Source: Lunularia cruciata
Lineage: Eukaryota > Streptophyta > Marchantiopsida > Lunulariales > Lunulariaceae
DNA: 64,000 nucleotides
NCBI GenBank assembly: GCA_948567375.1
Contig: OX419762.1
Span: forward strand, 24,444,608-24,508,607
Direction of reading: 5' to 3'
The position numbers and the translations under genes were made by a program. Below, in pieces: positions 59,094 through 64,000 of the stretch (its first letter is position 1; each line of letters opens with the position of its first letter). The notes under the pieces were generated by a model. It made no database searches. It was not told the origin of the DNA and saw only the letters and a program-made list of their open reading frames with translations.

Positions 59094-59755
59094 TGTCGTG
59101 CGTATATACATCGCTACACAACATACATCGCTGTCAACATCATACACTATAAAAGCACAACTCACACATAAGTCATACATAGACTCTAAAGTGCCACAAT
59201 AATCAGATTGCTTAACATTCTCAACTCAACTCAACTCAGATCAGTACTTGATCTGTCACTCTATAAATTGCCAACAACTGGGCACTGATTACAGTCAAGC
59301 CACACCCACTCAAGCATAGAGAATCCAGGTGACGCTCGCCGGCCTCTGTCCACCATAGCCAGGAACTCGAAGGCTCAACATCAGAGAAGTGAGCTCTCTG
59401 GAGCTCACTTCGAAACTATACCCCCTGGACTCGAGCTAGCCCTGAAACCCTAACGGTCCCGCTGACGGCACACTCGACGGTGCAAACGGTGCAAAGTGAC
59501 GGTGGGCCCCACCGTGAAGTCAGTACCCCAAACACAAAATCTAACCGTCGGAAAGTAGTCCTTGAGAAACTGCTAGAATAACTCTAACTACCATCATTGG
59601 AACTCCAGTGTGCGAGCATCTAGATGCGGAACTACAAATGGCGTGACAGCTGTCGTGCGTATATACATCGCTACACAACATACATCGCTGTCAACATCAT
59701 ACACTATAAAAGCACAACTCACACATAAGTCATACATAGACTCTAAAGTGCCACA
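59094..59755 (-). repeat. 3' repeat block B1-A2-B2, copy B
   Basis: On the minus strand, B1 is 59755-59651 (105 bp), A2 is 59648-59199 (450 bp, ending in the word GATTA before B2) and B2 is 59198-59094 (105 bp). The B1-A2 joint reads CGACA-GC-TGTCACGCC. B2 ends CACGACA, where the LINE-like flank begins. The TATA-like words are tttatag in A2 and gtatatacg in both B units. Confidence 0.9.
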
Positions 59756-59756
59756 A

Positions 59757-59770
59757 TCGCCCCCCTAGCT
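59757..59770 (-). other. Polypurine tract before B1, copy B
   Basis: The minus strand reads AGCTAGGGGGGCGA directly ahead of B1, the same position as in copy A. Confidence 0.6.
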
Positions 59771-59924
59771 GGCGGTTAGGTCCCTCTAACTCCAGATAGC
59801 CATCTACTCTAAGTATATGGTATACCCTCTAATGGGCAAAGATCAGGAGGCCGGGTGCTATGGAGTCCCATCGTTAGTCGCCTGTCTGCAATCTATACCA
59901 TATAAAGAATGAACTAGCTATAGG

Positions 59925-62900
59925 TCAAGTACATCTAGGATATAACCACTGTCCCTGAGGAACCACCGTGAGGGGAGGAGTCATACATGCCTTATGCCAT
60001 CCTCTCGAACAGCTATCACACACTAACATAGTAGCAGCTCCACCAGAAGAGCCACATAACATACACCTCAAGCCTGCACGTACAAGTGCCAAGCTTGGGT
60101 CCATAGTACCATCAATGTTTGGGAGGTGGCATGGCGCACAATTGCGCACATGATCCTTCCAAACAACACCATCACGTCCTTCTAACACAAGGACTCCAGA
60201 TGGCAAAACCTCGCGCACTCTCAAGATAGTGCGGCCTGTAGAAATATCAAGTGTCGTCGGTGCTGTCTGCTGTAGATATACATAGTCGCCTGGATGAAAT
60301 CGATGGATCGAGGGTCTATAACCTCCTCCTCGAATGGTAGCATAGCGTAAAGTATCTCTATGCTGAGCAATCGCCAAGTTCTCAAAGGCCATTGGCATCA
60401 CTCTCCGAAAGATCTATGCCCGTTGAGAACATGCGCTCATCCATACATCGGGGTCATCCAAGTCCAAAACTACAGTAGCATCTCGACGAATGGCTGCAGG
60501 TAAATCTGGATCTCGTCCATAGAGTAGGAAGTATGGAGAGAAGGATGCTAAGGAGGCTTGCCGGCTGAACCGATAGCCCATGGCCAACCAAGGTAATTGG
60601 AGATCCCAATCTCCCAAGTGGCCTCTTTGCAAACCATACTTTTGCAATCCTCTCTTCACCGTCTGAACCACTCTCTCTGCTAAGCCATCTGCCTCAGGGT
60701 GATCTCGGGATGTAGTACGATGATCAATCAAAGCCTTGTCACACAAGACCTGAAACTCTCCCAAGAACTCTGTACCCTGATCAGTCAAAACCTTAGCTGG
60801 TGCACCAAAACGACTAAGAACTCAATCCAGGAACGAGTAAGCTGTCCCTTCACTAGACTTGTCAGGAAGTGCCACCAACTCAATCCACTTGGAGAAGTGC
60901 TCCACCATCACCAAAACATACCGATGATGTCTCACAGTCAGCGGTAAAGGTCCGGCAAAGTCCAAACTCCAACGGTAACCCAATCCCATGATAGGTAATG
61001 GGTGTAACTGTGGCGTAGGAGCATTGAATGATGCTCTAACTCGGTCACAAACCACACATCTGGCAACAAACTGCTGTACCTCGGTCTGCATACCGCGCCA
61101 CCAATAATGACTCTGGAGTAAGCTATATGTACGCTTTACTCCAAAATGTCCTAGCTCCTCATGAGCATGACGGACCAACTGTGGTCTTTGTGATGGAAGT
61201 GGTACTACTTGCACTCTACCATCCTCCCATACACGCAAAAGGTGTCTACCCTCCAATCTGAACTGTCTGGCTCGCTGAAGAACACGGTCTCTCTCCTTGG
61301 CCCCAACTGTGCCACCCACAACACCAGTGCAAAGATAGTCCATCACTAAGACATCATCATGAATGTCTCGCTGAACTGTACCAATATCTTCACTCTCTGG
61401 ATCTGTGACCTCAATAACTCCTCCTGTATGCGCTGAGAGAGATACCACCAAAGTCTCTGCAAATATACACAGAAAGGCCGATGCATGCCAACTTGGCACC
61501 ATCTCCTCATCTGTCTCACCATACCAACGTGCTCCGGTCTGATCCTGCTGGCTGGGACATGGGTTTCTACTCAACCCATCTGCATCACGGTTCACCACTC
61601 CAGGTCTGTGAACAATCGTGAAATCATACTCTTGTAAAATCAGAGCCCATCGTGCAAGCTTCCCTAAAAGCTTGTCGGACTCCATCAACCACTTCAGCGG
61701 CTGATGATCAGTGATGAGAGTGAAGGGGTTACCAAATAGGTAACATCGGAAATGTGCTACTGCCCAAACTGCTGCCAAGCACTCTCCCTCATATGAACTA
61801 TACTTCACCTCCGCTGAATTGTTGGAGCGACTAGCATAGGCCACCACAAACTCCTTCTCCTCATCATCATGCTGGGTGAGCATCGCTCCAAGCTCCAACA
61901 TACTCCAATCAGTGTGAACCTGAAATGGTCGTCCCCTGATCGGTCTCCTCAAAATAGGAGTAGATGTCAACCTCTCCTTGAGCTCTACAAAAGCTCTCTC
62001 CTGCTCATCTCCCCAACACCACTCTTGTGTAAGCTTGGTCAGCTTTGTCAAGGCCTTGGCAATGGCACTAAATCCTCTAACATAGCGGCGATAGAAGTTT
62101 GCCAACCCAAGGAATGCTCGCACTCTGCTCACATCCGTAGGCCGAGGAATACGTGCAATAGCCTCCACCTTGGTCTGCTGAACACCAAGTCCTCCGGGGT
62201 AGATAGTGTGACCCAAATACTCAACCTGCTCATGGAAGAACCTACACTTCCCAGGATGTAGTTTGAGTCCATGAGATCTCAACCTCTCAAACACCTCCAA
62301 CAACTGTCGCTCATGCTCCTCCACAGTAGTGCTATACACCAAAATGTCATCAATATAGCACCGAGCAAAATCCAGTCCAGCTAGGATCCTATCCATGACC
62401 CTCTGGAACTCAGCAGGAGCATTCTTCAACCCAAATGGTAAGAATCTCCACTGATATAACACATCCTTGCCGTGAGGATCAATAGCCCAAAATGCTATCT
62501 TGGACTTATCTTCCTCCCTGATCGGCAACTGATGATATCCCGCTCGAAGATCCAAAGTACTGAAGACCTTTGCATGCCCAATCGCATCAAAAATCTCCTC
62601 CGGTGTAGGCATGGCATACCGATCAGCCCTGGTATGTCGGTTGATAGGACGGTAATCTCCACACATCCGCCTATCTGTATAGTTGCCATGCATATCCTTC
62701 TTGGCTGGCATCACTGTCGCTGATGCATACTCTCCATGTGAAATCTCCACCAAACCAGCCTCAAAAAGGTCACTACTCCGGCTCTGAATCAATGTCCTCT
62801 CCATCTCACTATATCGATAAGGACGTCGGAAAACAGGTGTGTCGCTAGTAAGCTCAATCCGTATACCAAGTCCCTTCAGAGCACCCAAATCCTTCATACT

Positions 62901-63038
62901 GAAGGCAAAACAACTCGTGTGACTCCTCAAGAACCTCCAAACCCTTCATCTTTCCTCTCCAATAAGCTTGGGTCCAAGATCTGGCTCCCAAGTATCCTCT
63001 GTAACTGTAGTAGGAGTGGAAGACGTACTGATTGGCTG
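59925..63038 (-). pseudogene. RT, RNase H, DDE integrase and PHD finger of copy B
   Basis: The frame is open from 62945 to 60825 (702 codons in the longest piece): RT (CGDYRPINRHT, RCYIDDILVYS), RNase H (SSYEGECLAAVWAVAHF, TDHQPLKWLM) and integrase (HEELGHFGVKRTY, CVVCDRVRA, SLDFAGPLPL). It continues after a TGA at 60824-60822 (from CGA, by comparison with copy A) with TDQGTEF and DGLAERVVQTVKRG, then after a TAG at 60416-60414 with FHPGDYVYLQQ and the PHD finger (60065-59928). The last PHD Cys pair is altered, LYPRC in place of LCPRC. A further TGA at 62948-62946 lies before RT. Few changes separate it from an intact ORF, so the family was recently active. Confidence 0.92.
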
Positions 63039-64000
63039 CTACACTGGGCCCTTGGGAGCAATGGTGTCATGCTCCCGACCACTAGAGGTCCCAACCTCTG
63101 TGTGAAAAACTCCCTCCACTCTGGCTGCAAGCTCCATACGTCCTCTGGCTGCATCCCATGTGGACCAAGGGTGTAATCCAAGTAGCCCACGCTCACCTGG
63201 ATGGACTCCAAGTAGACCACTCTCCCTAGTAGCTACTGGATGTGTCCCAAGAATACCATGTCCACTCGGTCCATCACCCCCAGCATGTGCCTGAATCGTC
63301 TCGATAGGCACAGGGCTCACAAGTGTCCGAGTGGTGATGCCTATCAAGCGCATCCTACGCTGCTCTGCCAAACCAAGGCTCACAATCCAGGTCAAACAGT
63401 TCAGGTCCATAGCCTGACCTAACACCTGACGCCTGGATGCCTCTAACACTGCTGGAACAGCGGTAATACCGGTGCGAAAACCCATCGCCCGCTCTCTCTC
63501 ATCAGCATTGGGCTCCACCAACTGCTGTAACTGTGAGTCCCAAACAAGTCCAGGTCCTCCCTCTCAAAAAGCATGAGAGCCTGGGAAACTCATGAGTGTG
63601 GGAAATGCAGCTCTAGGCTGTCCAACTAGGTTCACCACTGCCATAGGTGACCTATCAGCCACTACCACTGTCTGAGACTGACGTCCAGCATCCAAGATAT
63701 CATCAACAAGAATGTGGTCTAGTCGCTGAATCCCATCATAACTACGCTGTAGAACCTCTCTGGGTAAAAGGTTCGTCCACCAAAGACGAAGACGATGAGC
63801 CCGTGATCCCACTCTGGCTGCATCTAACAATACAGCAGGTCCCATCCAAGAATGGACCTGATGTGTACTCGCCACCACTCTAGTGCAAGAATCACCCATC
63901 AATGGAACGTTCTCCAAAAAGTAAGCTGGAGAAACAGACTGATGAACCTGGAGATGTCGTAGTATCCGTAACATCTCCCAAAACACACCAGAACGAGGAT
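63039..64000 (-). pseudogene. DNMT3-like methyltransferase, C-terminal half, copy B
   Basis: The minus strand from the edge encodes FWEMLRILRHLQVHQ, motif VI FLENVPLMGD, motif VIII SRAHRLRLWWTNLLP, then after a TGA at 63566-63564 (CGA in copy A) the motif IX-X part DERERAMGFRTGIT, then EASRRQVLGQAMDLN. A linker with repeated GLLGVHPGERGLLGLHP words follows, and the segment ends at a TAG (63041-63039) that copy A shares (24541). The catalytic Pro-Cys motif lies outside the window. Confidence 0.88.

Larger units (their letters stand above)
59094..64000 (-). mobile_element. Methyltransferase/PHD retrotransposon, copy B (5' end outside window)
   Basis: Same family as 19992-28444, on the minus strand and better preserved. 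From the right edge it runs methyltransferase C-terminal half, RT, RNase H, integrase, PHD, purine tract, B1, A2, B2. All coding parts share one frame over about 4 kb with only five stops and no frameshift. B1 and B2 are identical over 105 bp by eye, which implies recent insertion. gag, protease and methyltransferase motifs I-IV lie beyond 64000. Confidence 0.92.

Noticed and set aside
1-64000. tRNA or rRNA genes, CRISPR arrays, bacterial operons, organelle DNA
   Set aside because: None was seen. Spliced host genes and plant retroelements fit nuclear DNA throughout.

Overview
This is nuclear DNA of a land plant. It holds a spliced chloroplast Tat-pathway gene (HCF106 type) and a spliced NIN-like transcription factor gene (RWP-RK plus PB1). 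Both sit in retrotransposon-rich sequence typical of a medium or large plant genome. Short introns, and a DNMT3-type methyltransferase inside a retrotransposon, make a seed-free plant (bryophyte, lycophyte or fern) plausible. That placement is inference, and the species cannot be named from sequence alone.

Layout. 1-19.5 kb is a nest of copies of one L1-like LINE family in both orientations. One nearly complete copy (minus strand, 1395-12790) contains a Ty3/gypsy chromovirus (2494-8006) with two LTRs, 5-bp target duplication, tRNA-Met primer site, gag, pol and chromodomain. A solo LTR of the same family at the same target site lies beside it in a duplicated segment. 19992-28444 is a decayed Ty3/gypsy-like element (copy A, plus strand) with gag, protease, a DNMT3-like cytosine-5 methyltransferase, RT, RNase H, DDE integrase and a C-terminal PHD finger. 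A younger copy of the same family (copy B, minus strand) runs from 59094 past the right edge. Their terminal repeats are arranged A1-internal-B1-A2-B2, not as two ordinary LTRs. 28.4-36.1 kb is more LINE debris, including a probable twin-primed insertion, and unassigned AT-rich DNA.

Host genes. HCF106 (plus strand, six coding exons, 36724-39339) is predicted to give 274 residues. The NLP gene (minus strand, three coding exons, 53563-49266) is predicted to give 1263 residues. Between them lie intergenic DNA, LINE copies, a Ty1/copia remnant (about 43.5-45.45 kb) and a possible small unrecognised gene at 47.6-49.05 kb that converges on the NLP gene. 54.5-59.1 kb is AT-rich spacer with very old LINE 3' ends.

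The most unusual system is the methyltransferase/PHD retrotransposon family. It appears to carry a DNA-methylation writer and a possible histone-tail reader in one polyprotein, and its terminal repeats look like the split direct repeats of PAT/Ngaro elements although the integrase is of DDE type. A second point is that the chromovirus LTRs carry arrays of heat-shock-element-like motifs upstream of a TATA box.
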